Below, piece by piece: positions 12,501-27,500 of a stretch of DNA of 64,000 nucleotides. Within the stretch, counting starts at the first letter, position 1; each line of letters opens with the position of its first letter. This DNA is from Rotaria macrura. Lineage: Eukaryota; Rotifera; Eurotatoria; Philodinida; Philodinidae. The position numbers and the translations under genes were made by a program. The notes beneath the pieces are model-generated. The model made no database searches. It was given only the letters and a program-made list of their open reading frames with translations, and was not told the origin of the DNA. The stretch lies in the NCBI GenBank assembly GCA_900239685.1, contig OENT01000711.1, positions 1 to 64,000 on the forward strand. The letters are read 5' to 3'.

Positions 12501-15500
12501 TCACAACTGAAAACAAAATATTTTGTTTTGATAATTATATGTATTTATAAATATGAACGTCTTTATAGTGAAATTGAAGAACGGGGAAAATGTCGGGGAT
12601 TCTATTTTTTCCGTCCCGAGCTTACTTTCTTTTTTTCTTCCCCGCCCCGCCCCACCCCGTTTCACCTAAAATGCTCCCAGCCCAGGGGCCCCGCCCCGAT
12701 TCCCCGCCCCGTTTCGGTCTCTGGTTGGTACCCACTGATGGGGGGGGGGTACCCCCTGTAGGGGGCAGGGGTGGGCATGGGTACATCCCTATGGAGGGAA
12801 TGGGTACCCCCCTATGGGGGGCGTCTGAAAAACCCTGGTTGGGGGGGGGGGCACCTGGAACCCCCTTGGGGGCGTCTTGACTCAGTGACCTTGTCTGTAA
12901 TGGAGGGGGTGGGGAGCATCAAAATTCTCACTCTTAAACGTCCACTTACTATTGTCTTCGAAAACATGTAAGTTCCACAAAACTTTTTTGAGTGCAATAG
13001 AAGCAACGATAACTGAGTATGTACGAAGATATGTTGAAACCCGCAAATCATGATCTCTAACGACAATGGATATGTCGTGTTTCACATTTTAATCTCATGA
13101 CGAACAACGCTAACAATTTTCTTTTAAATAAACTTGTAGTATGTTGAACAAGCCATTTCATCTGATAACGCAAACTTATAGATCCAGTATAGCTAATTAC
13201 TGGAAAGCCTCATATAAGGATTCCATATTGCTTTTATTTCATTAAAACCACTCTATGAGAAGATCAGTATTTTATTTTTATTTATATTATACATGTATAT
13301 ATTTACAAACGTTTCGAAAGTATCTACTGCTTGCCTCAATGCTATTCTGAATGTAGGATAAGGAATAACACGATAGGGTGCCGATAGATAGAATAACGAT
13401 GAAACAAAACCATAAAGCAGGGCAAAATAATTCTTTTAGATAGATACATGTTCGTACATTTTAATTTTGTTTTAATATTAACACGAAGGAAGACTAAGAA
13501 TAACCTTGTCTCGTTTGGGATTACCGTTTTACTGCTTCTCAGACACCAGCATTAAAATAATAGTAAATAGAACAAGTGTGTGCAGATATAGAAAAATTAT
13601 TTTGCTCTTTTTTATGGTTTTTTCTATTGTTGTTCTATTTATTAGCACTATATCACGTTATTCCTTATTCTTAAATTCAGAGAAGCACTGAGGAAGAAAC
13701 CAGCCGCTTTTGAAACGTTGTAAATATACACATACATAATATCAATAATAAGAAAATATCGATCTTTCCAAAGAAGAGTGCTAATGAAATAAAACCAATC
13801 ACAATGACCTTTTGAATAAATGGAAAGCAAATTAGAAGTTAGAGAACACAGCCTACTATTTGTTAAACAAACGATGATAATGTCTATCTTCGAGTTATAG
13901 CATTTTTATCAAACCGAAGCAATGCGATCGAACTCCTGGAACCCCGAATGATGCTCAGAGCCTTACCCATGTAAAGAAAAAAGAATAAAAAAATCGATTA
14001 AAAATCATTTTTTAATCATACGCCTTTAATCAATATTTTTAGCAGTAATAATCACAACAAAATCAGATGATAATCGATTATTTCAAGTATCATGATTATA
14101 ATCGATTTGAAAAAATTTCGAAAATCGAATATAATCATGATATTTGAAATAATCGATTATCATCTGATTTTGTTGTGATTATTACTGCTAAAAATATTGA
14201 TTAAAGGCGTATGATTAAAATCGACTTTTAATCGATCTTTTGATTATTAAAGCTGATTTTTTTACATGGGTAGTTTTGGATTTCACCGGATTCTAGTGTA
14301 GGATTTTGACCTCCTTCTATGAATATCCCCAGGTACTAATTAGTACCAAATTAATAAAATAGGTTACTTCCGTCGGATTTGTCTGTATTTCTGCTTACCA
14401 GAATCCGATCGGATTGCGTCGACTGATCCTTTCCGATATCAGATTCATCCGCGTGGGGATATATTTCTAAAGGAAGAAGCACAGCTGATATGTAGTTTAG
14501 ATGATAGACGAATAGTGTCGATCATAAGTGTCCTTTTCCAATCTTCTTTTTACATGTGTTCAGAAATACCAATAGACAGAAATGAAATCCCATGTCGTCA
14601 TTAGCGGTTAAATAGCAGCATTATAACGTGGCTAATGCGATCAGACTGTGACTCCTTTTAGCGCTTCGCTATGTCCACTATAGTGCGATATAACGGCATT
14701 GGGGAGGCGATATTGCGCGCTATAGCATTACAAGTTTGACGATTATTGTACTTCTATACACCCGCACCTCTAATATACCCTGATGATTCATATTTAAAGG
14801 TTCATTTCCAGAAAAGTCGTATGAGTATTTTCTTTTAAATTTTATTTGAATAAATATTAAAAAAATCCATTTTATGGATATCAACAGCCAAAAAGAAAAC
14901 AACCGTTGTACAAAAGGAGAATTAGCTCGTGTACAAAATTTGTTGATTCTTTGTTGAACAGTTTTTATTTTTCCCACTGTGACCAGTCTCGTAGCAAGAA
15001 AAATTGCACGTAGCCATTCACTGCGTATTTATTCCAGTTGCTCTTCACTAAGTTTAAATTTAGCACAAACAGCTTCTTAAAATAAAATGCGAAGATTTCT
15101 ACGTGACGAAAAAAAACGGAATTATTACCTTTCATCAAGTTATATTTATTATCGTTATAAGTGTCAGCTGGGTGTAGAGTAGGGGTGGCACTTTCACTTT
15201 TCTTCGGGGAAGGAAAGCCTTTTAAAATTCAAGTTTTCTTTAGAAGAAAGAAAATTCGAATACTTTCTTTACCGTTTTTCATATTTTGTGGAGGAAAATA
15301 ATGCAACTGATGCTGCTCAATTCAGAAAATACTTTGAAAAACTCAAAAGGAAAGTTTAACTTTCCCTAGAAAGGATAGGAAAACTGCCACCCCTAGTGTA
15401 GAGCAGCCAGCTCTTCCACGGTGTTCATCAGTTGTATAAGTGCCGTTAGGTAAAGATTTGCTTTGTCTTTTTCCCACGAATTTCGAGTAAATCAAAGCCA

Positions 15501-18500
15501 CGTCCATTGTCGGATGATTTTAAAGCCTACATATCGAAAAGAGAATATAACAAAAGATCACACTCTGTAAAGACGAAGACAAACTTGTATCATCACTAGG
15601 GGTGGCACTTTCACTTTCTTTTTGCTGTCAGAAAGGAAAGGAAAGGAAAGGAAAGTTATTGCTTTCCCTCACTTTCCTTTCGGAAAAGAAAGGAAAGGAA
15701 AGTTGAAATCTTTTATTTTGTAAGAATTTATAGGATATGTGTTAACGATGATAAAGGTGTCACAGCAATCATCCAAACATCAATAACACTAATAGATCTT
15801 TGTTTCCTTTCTTTCGTCATTATTTTTCTCAAATTTGAAGTCACTTTTCTACAATAATTGTTCCATTTGTGCCTCGCTCAGGGTTGAACTAATCTATCCG
15901 GTCTTATAATTCTGGGTTCACTATGGATAATTCGACAGTCTTTTTTATTCTTTCTGATAACAAGAAAAATATATTGAGGATTATTTCACCTTAGTTCTAA
16001 AAGATTCTTTTTGATTTATGTCAGTAAAAGAGATGGAATAGAGATGAAACATTTCTTTCCTTTCTGTGTAGGTTGTTTCTAATCAGTTCTCAAGCAGAAA
16101 ACACTGTCAAAAACGTGATTCAACTCACGAAAAGAACAAAAGATGGGTGTTTTTCGCTAATTATCAGGAACCAAAATTGTTAGTTGCATACCTATGTTTT
16201 CTGGTGTTTACCCTTTCGTTGTGTTTAAAAGTGTTTTCGGCAGTGTTATCTGCTTAGGTTTGATTAAATTATGAACTTATGAACTCATCAACTCATTTTC
16301 GGAAGGTTTTAACAAGCTTTTAAATGGTCATACATGATTCAAATAGTATAAAATCAATCGAATTATCCGGTTTCTGAATTTACCATGAGAAAAATCGTTA
16401 GTCAGAGAATGGTGACAAATACCGGGATTTGTAATGTCGTTTTAAAATAGAATGTGTGGAAAAAATTGAGTAGCTTAAAAATCCAAACAGCTATAAGCTG
16501 TGTCTTCCACTAATTCAGAGTAATCGCTTGGCGATAAGCTGTGCGGCGTTCAAAACTTTTGTAGAGTTAACCTAAGGAGTTTGTATTAGACTGTTCCGAA
16601 AATCGCCTTCAAAATTAAGAAACTTCATTGTGCATTCATTGTAAATCTATTACTGTAATAATCACGATTCATCAAGTTCACACCTGAATGAGCACATGCT
16701 GATAATGAACACATTCAATATGCATTCTTATAGCACACACATGAGAGGAATCAACTGCCACACGCCAAGATTGATAGATTTTCCATAAATAGATAAAATA
16801 AACTTTATTCTGCCGAAAACCAGTTTTAATTTCCTTACAACTTGCAGACAAATATCTCACGTAAGTACACTGACGACTAGTGCTACTCTATTTATGCCCT
16901 TTATGAGTCATAACTATTACACTGAAGGAAAACAGGAGCCGAAGATCACCTGCTTTAATAACCTTTCGTTCTAGACATTACATCTGTGGATAAAAAAGCG
17001 AATTTTACTACGACAGTCAGTATGAAAGACAGGCAGATTTATATGAACATCTCAGTTCAGTGAAGTGAGAAAGCTAATTGTTTAGGGCATACAGAGTCTG
17101 GAATCCATTACTAAAACAAAAAAATAAATGAATCTACTAGAATAGACTTCAAGGATCAATGCACATCAAGTTTTGAGGACATAGTTCTAAACATCCCTAA
17201 AGGAGGAAGCTGTTCGCTGAAGTTCCCAACAGAAATTATTTAGGATTATCTAATGTGTGACTTCGGTATAGATTAGTGTTCTTCACTGCCGAATTCCGAG
17301 TCAAGAAAACTAGACTTTTAGCTGCTTATTTTCTAGAATTACTCAACTTTCAATGTAATATTCTATCTTAAAAGGGGCAATCAATGCAATTCAATTTCAA
17401 GTATCTACTCTTTTCTCTGAAATAAGATTTGAGAAACGTGAAAAATGAAAAAATATTCGGATCTTGGTATTTTTTTAAGAAAGTCGGACAATTTATGTCT
17501 ATCAGTAGCTCACTTTTCTATGAATTGAAAAGAAGGTGAACAAGAATAAATCAAGTTCTGAGACCAAAAATCGATGGGAAATCATCTTTTTTGGTTTTCT
17601 TTATCTTATATCGATCAATAATCTATTCATCTTACACGTGTAAAATATGAATAAACAGGATGCTTAAAAGTTACAAAGAAATGATAGATGTCTTTAAGAA
17701 AGTTGTTAGCATAATGGCTACAGAATTAAAATCTGAAATAGGATGAAATTGTTGCTGCAAATTCTCAAATAGCGAGCCATTTTATGTATACTGGAGATAC
17801 TTCATAATTTCTAACTTCATAGAATAGAATTTCAAGAAACAAATGCTGCATCTACATTTCAATTAAATGTTAGTTGCAAACGATCTCTAATAATCATTTA
17901 AAGCCGTCAGCCATGTTTTGTAATGCTCCCAGAAATCTGTCCGTCATTGTCTGTGATCGGCCGTTAATTAATTAATTAGACAATTAGTAGTTAATTAGTT
18001 AAATAAAATGTTTGTGTTGGCTTGCGGGAGGAAGGCAGTCTATATTTCTAGTCTATATACTTTCTATCCCGTTTTAGATCATGATCCTTAATATTGGTCG
18101 ATGACAAAAGAAGGCACTCAATTTTATCAAGAATGCACTCTCATTTAAAATCTAATGCATGATTGATTTTTCTAACAAACATATCAGTAAGAATCTATTT
18201 AGGATCACTATGTAGCCAGAGAGATACAACTCAGAAAATATAGCAGGTCGTGCCAGATCAATGGAATAGAATAAGAGATAATCAAAGGTAGCCTAGAAAG
18301 TGATCAGTGTGAAGAAGGAGAAAGAATATCGAGAAATAATGAGGAAATAGTTGGAAAATATTCACCATTTGTCTTTTAAGGCTTCACATGTTAAAAACAT
18401 CATATATTTATGAAAGCTTTTAAAATGTATCGCTCAGCTCATAGTGTAGCTTTCCTTTCCTTTCTTTTCGTAAGGAAAGGAAAGTTCAACATTTTACTTT

Positions 18501-21500
18501 CCTTTCCGAAAGGAAAGTGAAAGTGCCACCCCTACTCACCACCGTCAACATGAGATGGTTCGTCAAGTGAAATGAGTACCTAAATGAAGTAAAACATACG
18601 TTACAGTTCATGCTAAAATTATAGAAATAATGGTAAAAGAAAAGAATAACCAAACACAAAGTCATGATTTAACAAAAACAATTTATTTTATTTATGACGT
18701 CCAGTTAAACTTTGAGTGTCGATAAAAATAAAGAAACGAAAAATAGATAGCGATCATCGATACTGTTTGACGAATGAAATAAGTGTGAATGTGGTCGTAA
18801 CAATCATGTAGATTATTTTACTCACTTGCTCCGCCGTCTGTTCTGTTAGAGTAAAGAAAAAAAGCACACAACTAGCTTATAACTATATCGGTCAGAAGGA
18901 AAAAAGGAAAAAAAATGAGAGGAGCATTCATCTGTCTAATTTATTCTATTGTATATATCAAACAAATTAAATGATTGTGTACAAATTACCTTGTTAAAAT
19001 TTTCTTTTGATGTTTCTTTTAATTGTAGTTACACTCATAAGACAATCTTTGGACAACAATGAATTGATCTCAAAAACAATGATGAAAATAATCACTTTTT
19101 TCTGAGTTCAAATTGGATTTTTTCCAATCTTTTAGTAAATTGAACTTGTTCGATGGTGTTGCTTATCTTATGTTGATCTAGTATGCGATTTGAGCAGTGA
19201 GATTGATACATCCATGAGCCTTTTTCTTTATATGTCGCATCAAAAACTAAAGAAAATGCTGATATATGTACGAAGCTACCATGCTGACGAACTTGATTCG
19301 AAAAATGAACATTTGCATATAAGGAAAATTTTTCGATAGATGAATCGTATGCATTCAATCTTAAAATAAGTGAAAGATAATTGTTACACAAAAGCTAAAG
19401 ACCAAAGAAAACGGCCAAAGAATCATAGGCTAATTCTATTAATTTTAATTATTTCTGTCGCTAACAATGTGAAGAAAATAATGCACATTTAACGAAGTAT
19501 TTTCTTTGTCGATAAATGTGCAGCGACTATAACAGTACTCTCTAGCGTTAGTACTATTTCAACATTAGAGTGCTTGATTGTATTACAATACTTAACATCG
19601 CTATGATGCCAAATAAAGGCGTTAGCCACTATAGTGATGCTATTTAGAGTTAGCGCTATTGCGCCGTTAGAGTACTTCGTTTTATTAAGATACTTAGCGT
19701 CGCTATGATGCCAGATAACGCCAGTATATGAGGTTTTTCGCTATAGTGGCGCTAGGGTAAAAAACGAACGATATGGGATATCTAGCTGATAGCTTCCTAT
19801 ATTTTTCGAAATTTCAATATTAGGAAAGTTCCGGTGAATGATTATTAATTCGACGCCTATCAGCGGCTCAAATCATTTATTCCAGGTTATTCTTTTTCGT
19901 TCAGTCGAAGACTCGAGCAGAAAAAATATTTTGATTAGTATAGTCTTCAAGAAAGTTCAAATAGACTCAAAAATATACACATCAGCTACCATTTTCGTGA
20001 TACTTTTAGTAATCAGATGATGTTCTGGAGAAATGCTTCCATTCGAAGATGCCTTTTTCCTTCATTGCTCCTATACTATAGTAATCAGATATGTCTATTT
20101 TGATATCTGTCTTATTCAAAATGTCTTCCGAAATGTTTGTTTTCGAGGAAGCATCGGTGAGAAAGAGAAACTCAGAAAGAACAATATCTTCAGCGATAAA
20201 GTTCAACATATAATTAATATATAATATTGCGCTTGTTCATAGCACCCAGTTCTTTTGCGCAATCTCAAATCTGGCATGATGAAAAAGCTCGCTTTACTTC
20301 CGACCAACCATTCATTGCTAAGTATACTATGCCTATTCTATATCGTCTCTACCACGGGCACACTCTATCCAGTCAAAAACTCAAACGAGCTCTTCAGTTA
20401 GTTGTCACAAAACATTCATCGTTTCGAACAGCATTCGTCTTTAATAATGGAATAAATGAGCTCATGCAACGCATCATTGATGTCAACCGCAATCAGAACG
20501 AACCCTTCTACTTTATTGAAAGTGAATTCGAAACAGAAGAGCAGCTGCGTGATATTATGGCCAATGAGACAGAAAATCCTCAACTGTTTGACCTTGACCA
20601 TGGCCACGCATTTCGATGTCATATCCTGCATCACAAGAAAATATTACTGAATGATCATCTGTCTGAGAAAGATGCTATCATCTTCAACTTTCATCGAGCA
20701 TTGTTCGATTTTTCATCAGTTAATCTGTTGTTTCGCGATCTTAGTGAAGCTTATAGAACGGGCCAACTGGCGAGTAATAACCACAACCGTTTTTGTTCTC
20801 TTGACTGTAAGTGTAATTATTTTTTATTTTTTATTCCAATAATTTCTTCCTCTCTTCGAATAGATGCTTTTATTGAACAAAAAATGCCGATGACTCTTGC
20901 AGATCAATTTTGGCGTAAAACACTCGAAGGTTGCAATCTGGACCAATCTGTACCATTACCATTTGATAGATATCGCCTTTCAGAAGAACACCGAAGCGAT
21001 CGCACAGCCATTGTATCTTTCGACTTTGACGATGAGCTCTATCGTAATTTCATTATTTATTCGTTGTCACATCCTATTTCAGTCGAGCAAATTTTACTTG
21101 CTTGCTATTATGGGTTCTTGTTCAAATTAACTAATGGCGAAACTGATTTATGCATTGGAATTAATAAAGATGGAAGACATCGAAAGCAGTTCAAGTCACT
21201 TATTGGAATGTTTGCCAATACTATTCCTTTGAGATGTCAATTAGATCCTCATTGGCTTTTCTCTCAACTCGTTCATCATATTAGCGAGATATATAGAAGT
21301 AGTTCAGAACATTGTTATTTTCCTGTTCGAAGAATTCTAGCTCAGCATGGAGAGGCCGAAAAATTTGGATTTCTCGACATATCATTCGAGTATCAATCTT
21401 ATACTTCTGAAAACATTAATAGCGAAACAACGATTGGTAGTGCTCGAATTTATCCGGCGTTGAATAGTTTGAATGCTGTAAGAAATAAAGTGATTAACAG

Positions 21501-24500
21501 GTCTGATTTTGCTTTTAATGCCCGACACGACACAGACGATAGACAACTTTCTTGCACAATCTACGGGTCGCTTGATTTGTTTAAGCAAGTAACGGTCGAA
21601 AAATTGGCTCAACGATTTCATTCGATGCTAAAGCAGTTGTTCATTAGTAGCTTCGTCCAAATAAAGGAACCATTAAATGGACTATCATTGATTTTGCCGG
21701 ATGAGAGACTACTAATGAAGTCAATGAACAATACAGAAGTATCATCTTCATCTTTGATTTGCATTCATCATGAATTCGTAAGACAAGCTATGAAGAATAC
21801 ACAAAAAATAGCAGTCGAAATGGATGAGCAATGTCTCACATATGCAGAACTCTTATTTTATGCTCAAATATTGTCTCTGCATTTGATAAATAAACAAAGG
21901 GTAACTGTATCTGAGGTTATTTGCCAATGTGTAGAAAGGAGTTTGTCAATGGTCAGTTCACATAAAAGCAAAGTTAACTTACGTTGACGAGATGTTCTTT
22001 ATTTTCGTATAGGTGATTGGTATGATGACGATCCAGATAGTTGGTGCTGTGTATTGTCCATTATCGGCCCATGACCCAGCACATCGTCACCGTGCACAAA
22101 TGGATGGGACACGAACTCGATTTGTCCTTGTTCACACAGAGACAAAGAATAAGTTAAATACTAATGCACTTGAAATTCAAATTGACATAGATACACTGTT
22201 GATGAGCAACGCTACTGATAATGACTTTGATGTTAATTTTTTATCAGAGGTTACGAATACAACAGATTGCACTGCATTTATCATTTTCACAAGCGGTTCA
22301 ACAGGAACCCCTAAAGGAGTTAGTATGGAAAAAAGTATTAAAATTGTACATCTACCTTTTCCCTGCTATATAGGTTCAAATCCGACATCGAAATCTGATA
22401 GGTTGTATGAAATCTATGGTCTCGATAGGTGCAATAAAAGACACGGATACTGTCATTCAAATTGCACGCTGCTCCTTCGATGTTCATGCACTAGACATAA
22501 TGGGGACATTAACGATTGGCGGAAGTGTAGTCATGATTCGTCCCGAAGGGATACTAGACCTTGATTATCTGGCTTCAATATTTCAGAAAAAGCAGATTAC
22601 ATATATTCAAGCAGTTCCAAGTCTACTAAAAGCTCTTTTTCATTATCTGGGAGAAACATGTAAACTCAGCCATTTGAAGTATCTAAAATCCGTGTGCAGT
22701 AGTGGTAAGTAAAAGTTGCGTTGCGTTTATTTTAGTCATTCCTTTGTGTTACAGGAGAGCCTTTCACAGCACAGCTAATGCAATTGTTGAGAAGTTACAT
22801 GATAGCTCAGTGTGATATATGGAATTTATATGGCCCTGCAGAAACAATAATTTGCACATATTCTAATATAAATTATCTAATGAATATTAAACATATTCCT
22901 ATCGGTTTGTCAATGCCCGATTATCAATATTTGATTCTCGATGAGTTCTTACAAAGCATTTTTACTGGTCAAGATGGTGAACTATTCGTCGAGGGCGTGG
23001 GCGTCTTTGCAGGTTATCTGTGTCGTGAAAATTTGACTACCAAAGCATGTATTGAGATAGATGATCGAACATTCTATGGTACAGGCGACCTTGTTCGAAT
23101 GGATTGTAGTGGTCTTCTACATTATCAAGGACGACAAGATCATCAAATTAAATTGCATGGACAACGTATCGAACTCGGTGAGATCGAGCGTTGTTTACTT
23201 GAAACCTCAATATCCGCTTGTGTTGTCATTAAATGGAATGACGATCATTTAATTGCTTATGTCCAAAGTTATGATATCAGTGTTCAACAATTATACAGTC
23301 ATTGTCTATCTCGTCTTCCACGTCATTTGATACCATCGATGTTTGTGATCTTGAAAAAGTTGCCTTTAAATGCAAATGGAAAACTAGATCGAAAGCAACT
23401 TCCTCCTCCAGATTTCTCTAACATATCATTATCAAATGATATAAAGAAAAATGAAATAAAAAGACCTGCATATGAGATCGAAAACATAGTTCATACGCTT
23501 TGGTATGAAATGTTTCAATGCAAACAAATTTCAACCGATACAAATATCTTTCAGATTGGTGGCCATTCCCTGTTAATTATGGAGCTTAATTATCGATACC
23601 AAAAGAACTTTGGCTTAGAAGCGAATTCTTTATCTCTTATGGGTTTATTTCAACATCCAACTATCAGTGATCATGCATATTTCGTTCGCCAAGCCATCGA
23701 TAAGAAAAAGCATTTACAAGATTCTTGGTATCCATCGAATATAATTCAAGGTAGACTAGAGAATGAATTTTTCAGCTTCTATTATTATTATATTAGTATC
23801 GTTTCGTTGAAATTTTTAGCTCAAGCGTCATTTGCTCAACAAAGAATATATCTTGATGAACAAATTCGCTTTTCGCCAAAAACGAAACATTTGGCTTACG
23901 CAATACCATTATACTATCGCATACAGTCTGAAAAAAGTTATATCTCAATCAGTCGATTATTTCGTGCGTTTGAAGCAGTCATTCGGAAGCACAGTATATT
24001 TCGCACAACACTCCATACTGACTGCAATGGCGCTGTAGTACAACACTGTTTGAACTGGGAAAATATTAGTGCCGATGTAAAAGATCATGCATTACAGATC
24101 ATCACTCTTGAAGACGAAGATGATAGCGATGTTGTTGTTGCAGAAATAATAAATGACTATGATTTGTTCGATTTAAGCAAAAGTCGTGTTATATTTTGTT
24201 ATGTTCTTCATCGTCATCATTCGAATGCTGATCTTTCATCACAGAATTGTGACCTGTTGACGATAGGTGACTCCATTTTATTCAATATTCATCATTCAGC
24301 ATTTGATGGGGCTTCCATATCAATTTTCCTCCATGAACTATTTCTTGCCTATGAGACTGATTGTTTGCTTTCTTATGATGAAAACATCTCACAATATATA
24401 GATTATTCTTTTCATGAACGCCTCATAGACATGAATTTATCGCGAAAATTTTGGCAATTGCAACTCCAAGACTACGATCACAAGTATCGATTGCAAATGC

Positions 24501-27500
24501 CAGCTGATCGGGAGAGATCATTGCATGACCAACGGGCAACTTCTGCAGTATTAGCTACAATCTATTTTAATGATGATATTTCCGCAGCATTTCTTAATTA
24601 CGCATCTGCAAATGATGCTACGCCCTTTCAACTAGGACTCGCCATATTCTATGCATTTCTCTTCAAATTAACTCATGGTCAACATAATCTCTCCGTTACT
24701 TGTTTCCATGCAAATCGGTATAGGAATGAATTACAAAACATGATTGGAATGTTTGTCGCGACATTGCCATATCGTGCTGATTTCATTCCTCAATGTTCAT
24801 TTGAGGAACTCTTAATTCATGTACGAACAAAATGCTTGGCGATTCTGGAACATTCTCATTATCCATTGCAATTCATCCTGACTGATTCTCATCTCAATCA
24901 ACTGGACGCTTTTTTTCTCGAGACAGTTTTTGAATATGTCATTGTGTCTTCGGATCTGAATCAATTATCATCTGATAGCACAACTTTAGTTCAAGTCACG
25001 CTAAGAAAGATATTTCAAGTGGCAGAATTTGATTTTATGCTGACGCTTTTTGATAATCCTTCATTGAATGACGGAAGACTTGCGTGTCAATTCACATTAT
25101 CACAAGATATATTCGATCAATGGACGGCTGATAAGATAGCAGAAAGATTTCAAATTATGGTCTCCCAACTTTTTGCTTCGATATCTAGTCCGTCTCGAAC
25201 CGATCAATTTGCTATGCGAATCGAGAAGTTATCACTTGCTTTACCAGATGAGATTGAAGAAATTGAACGAACAGTCTTCTGCCGATTTCTGACTAGTGTC
25301 AACGAGGGTAAGTATATGATTTGTAGTCTTTTCGATGGAAGATTCGCACCTGGAATAAGACCTGAAGGAAAATAAATGAGTGTTTATAGTTCAACAGGAA
25401 AAAATCGACATGCATTTCACTGATGTTAGAGAACAATACTTCTAATCAATGAATTCCAACAGAAAAATTGGCATTTCTAGTTCTTTGTGAACCTAAAGTC
25501 TATAAATCTTTGCCAAGTTAACACGGGAACTAATGTTACAGATCGGAGTTTTTCGATAACATCTCGTGACTACAATCCATTTAGATATACTTTGTACTGC
25601 ACTGCTTTTATTGACTTTAGAGATAAGAAAATGATAGAGCTGCAGCTTTCCTATTAAAAAACGATCCAAAACAAAGCCGTATTGGAAACTTTGATTACTG
25701 AGCACTTGTCATACTAGAAACGTCTTTTGTGAGATTTTTATCAGTGATAAAACAATACATATTCAAAGTTGATTTCAAATCCCAAAGTATCCAAAGCAAG
25801 GGAGAAATACCATGGTTTTTAGATTTTGTAGTTTTGTTGATAAATGCAAGGTTGGAAATTCTTCTGGCTAATATCAACAATTAGAAGATCTGAAGAAGTT
25901 CCTAGGAGTACAAGAAAAACGCAGAGAAACTCATTGGTTAGACACAAAATTTTATAAATTGAAAACCCAACCAAAATGAGCTTCTGTGACTGAAAAAGCT
26001 GCGCAAAATTCCAAAGTGACTGTGGGGATATTGAGTCGTTCTCGAATTCATTAAGATCATCAAGGAGTAGTTAGTAGTTAGGAATAAAACAAAGTTTGGA
26101 CAAAATCAGAATCTACGGCAAAAGTTTATTACTACAAAAATGACTAAAAAGATGTTTCCCACTTGGGCCATAGCCAATTTAAAATCTTCTATCATTCGAT
26201 ACTCACTTAGCAAAGCTGTGAATCTGGGCTTTTGACACATGCTTCATACAATGACAACATCCACACCCGTCTAGTGCAAAAGCTTGGGAGTCAGGAATGA
26301 ACAAGATCATGAATACAAACTCTTTCCGTTATCATGTTTATCGAATCCACTTAGCTTGAAAATCTATTCATCCACTGCTTTAGCATCAGCTTCTTATGCT
26401 CAAGTTCGACTGTGGCTTGGTAAACAAATTTGCCCCAATGAGAGCACAACATCTGTGGAAAGTTATAATATGCCTTTTCTTTACCATCTTTTCAATAAAC
26501 ATACTTTATCAGTTCAACAACTTAAACAAGCTCTTGATCTGGTTGTCAGAAAGCATGAATCACTCCGAACATCTCTTGTTGTGGATACGAAAGCGAATAA
26601 AATTTTGCAACGGATTATCGATATCAATAATAAAGATAATGAAATCTTTACATTTATGGAGAGTATTATAGAAACAGATGAACAACTCAATAACATTATG
26701 TATGATGAAAGGCACAATTTTCAACTATTTGATGTTGCACGAGGTCTCGTTTTTCGCTGCCATATCATTCACTACCAAGAACATACAAAGAATGAGTTGG
26801 TTGCTGAGAAAGGTGCCATCATTTTTAATTTTCATCATCTACTGTTTGATTATGAATCAATGGATATCTTTCTCCGTGATCTCAATGAAGCCTACACTAC
26901 AGGTCAACTAATCATCAAAGAAAAGACAAAATTGCGTTTCATAGATTGTAACTATGAAAACATCATCTTTATAATAAAGAACACCTCTTTTTCCTTTATC
27001 TGTATTTAGATGCCTTGACTGAACAACAAATGTTAATGACTGCTGCGAAAATGTTTTGGTTAGAAACACTTAGAGGTTACAATTTTGATCGACCTATTTC
27101 CTTACCATATGATCGACGACATATTAGCAATGTTCATCATACTGGTCACAAAAGATCTGTACATTTTGATTTTGGTGAATATCTTTCAAGCAAATTTATC
27201 GAGTATTCTTCGTCAAGTGACACGTCAGTTCAAGAAATCGTGCTCGCTTGTTATTGTGGATTTTTATTCAAGCTAACTAATGGAGAAACGGATTTATGTA
27301 CTGAAATGTATACAAATGGAAGATACAAAGAGGAGCTAAAGTCAGTCATTGGGATGTTCAGCAACACTTTTCCTTTACGATGTCGCCTGAATCCTCATTG
27401 GTCATTCTCTCAATTTATTGATTATGTACGAGAAATACACACAAAGAGTTTAGAATATTGCTATTTTCCACTTGAACGAATTACGAACGACTTCAGTGAT

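Larger units (their letters stand above)
10800..12723. mobile_element. Decayed hAT-superfamily DNA transposon, 1.92 kb, 8-bp TSD
   Basis: Left end CAGAGGCCGAAACGAGG and right end CGTTTCGGTCTCTG form terminal inverted repeats, and both sides carry the identical 8-bp direct repeat GTTGGTAC (10792-10799 and 12724-12731), the length hAT elements generate. Both subterminal regions are packed with CCCCGCCCCG/CCCGTCCCG motifs. It contains a hAT transposase C-terminal remnant on the minus strand (11911-12321) and a nested palindromic insertion (11027-11512). It is non-autonomous in this state. The three lines of evidence agree, so the classification is firm. Confidence 0.88.
9572..20242 (+). other. 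Probable 10.7 kb intron of the NRPS gene, filled with mobile elements
   Basis: The donor is GAAG|GTAAGA and the acceptor TTCATAG|CACCC; joining keeps phase 1, the same phase and protein position (end of carrier, start of condensation domain) as the short introns at 23751-23819 and 29883-29939. The interval contains the hAT element at 10800-12723, a foldback at 13229-13803, the palindrome at 13964-14272, TAGGGGTGG-type elements at 15180-15395 and 15597-18534, and a duplicated segment at 19528-19765, but no other NRPS sequence. An alternative is that module 1 and the rest are separate broken genes brought together by chance. Confidence 0.6.

Noticed and set aside
19092..19391. Minus-strand open frame of 99 aa inside the large NRPS intron
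   Set aside because: No recognisable domain or supporting signals; lies in AT-rich sequence where frames of this length occur by chance.
23820..25307. Epimerisation domain instead of condensation domain after the carrier
   Set aside because: The N-terminal SFAQQR motif and the C-type layout fit condensation domains; epimerisation domains lack that motif.
25308..26383. Separate promoter and start for a second NRPS gene at 26284
   Set aside because: The exon start at 26384 follows a good acceptor in the same phase as the donor at 25308, and matches the start of exon 4; a new ATG would add unrelated residues.
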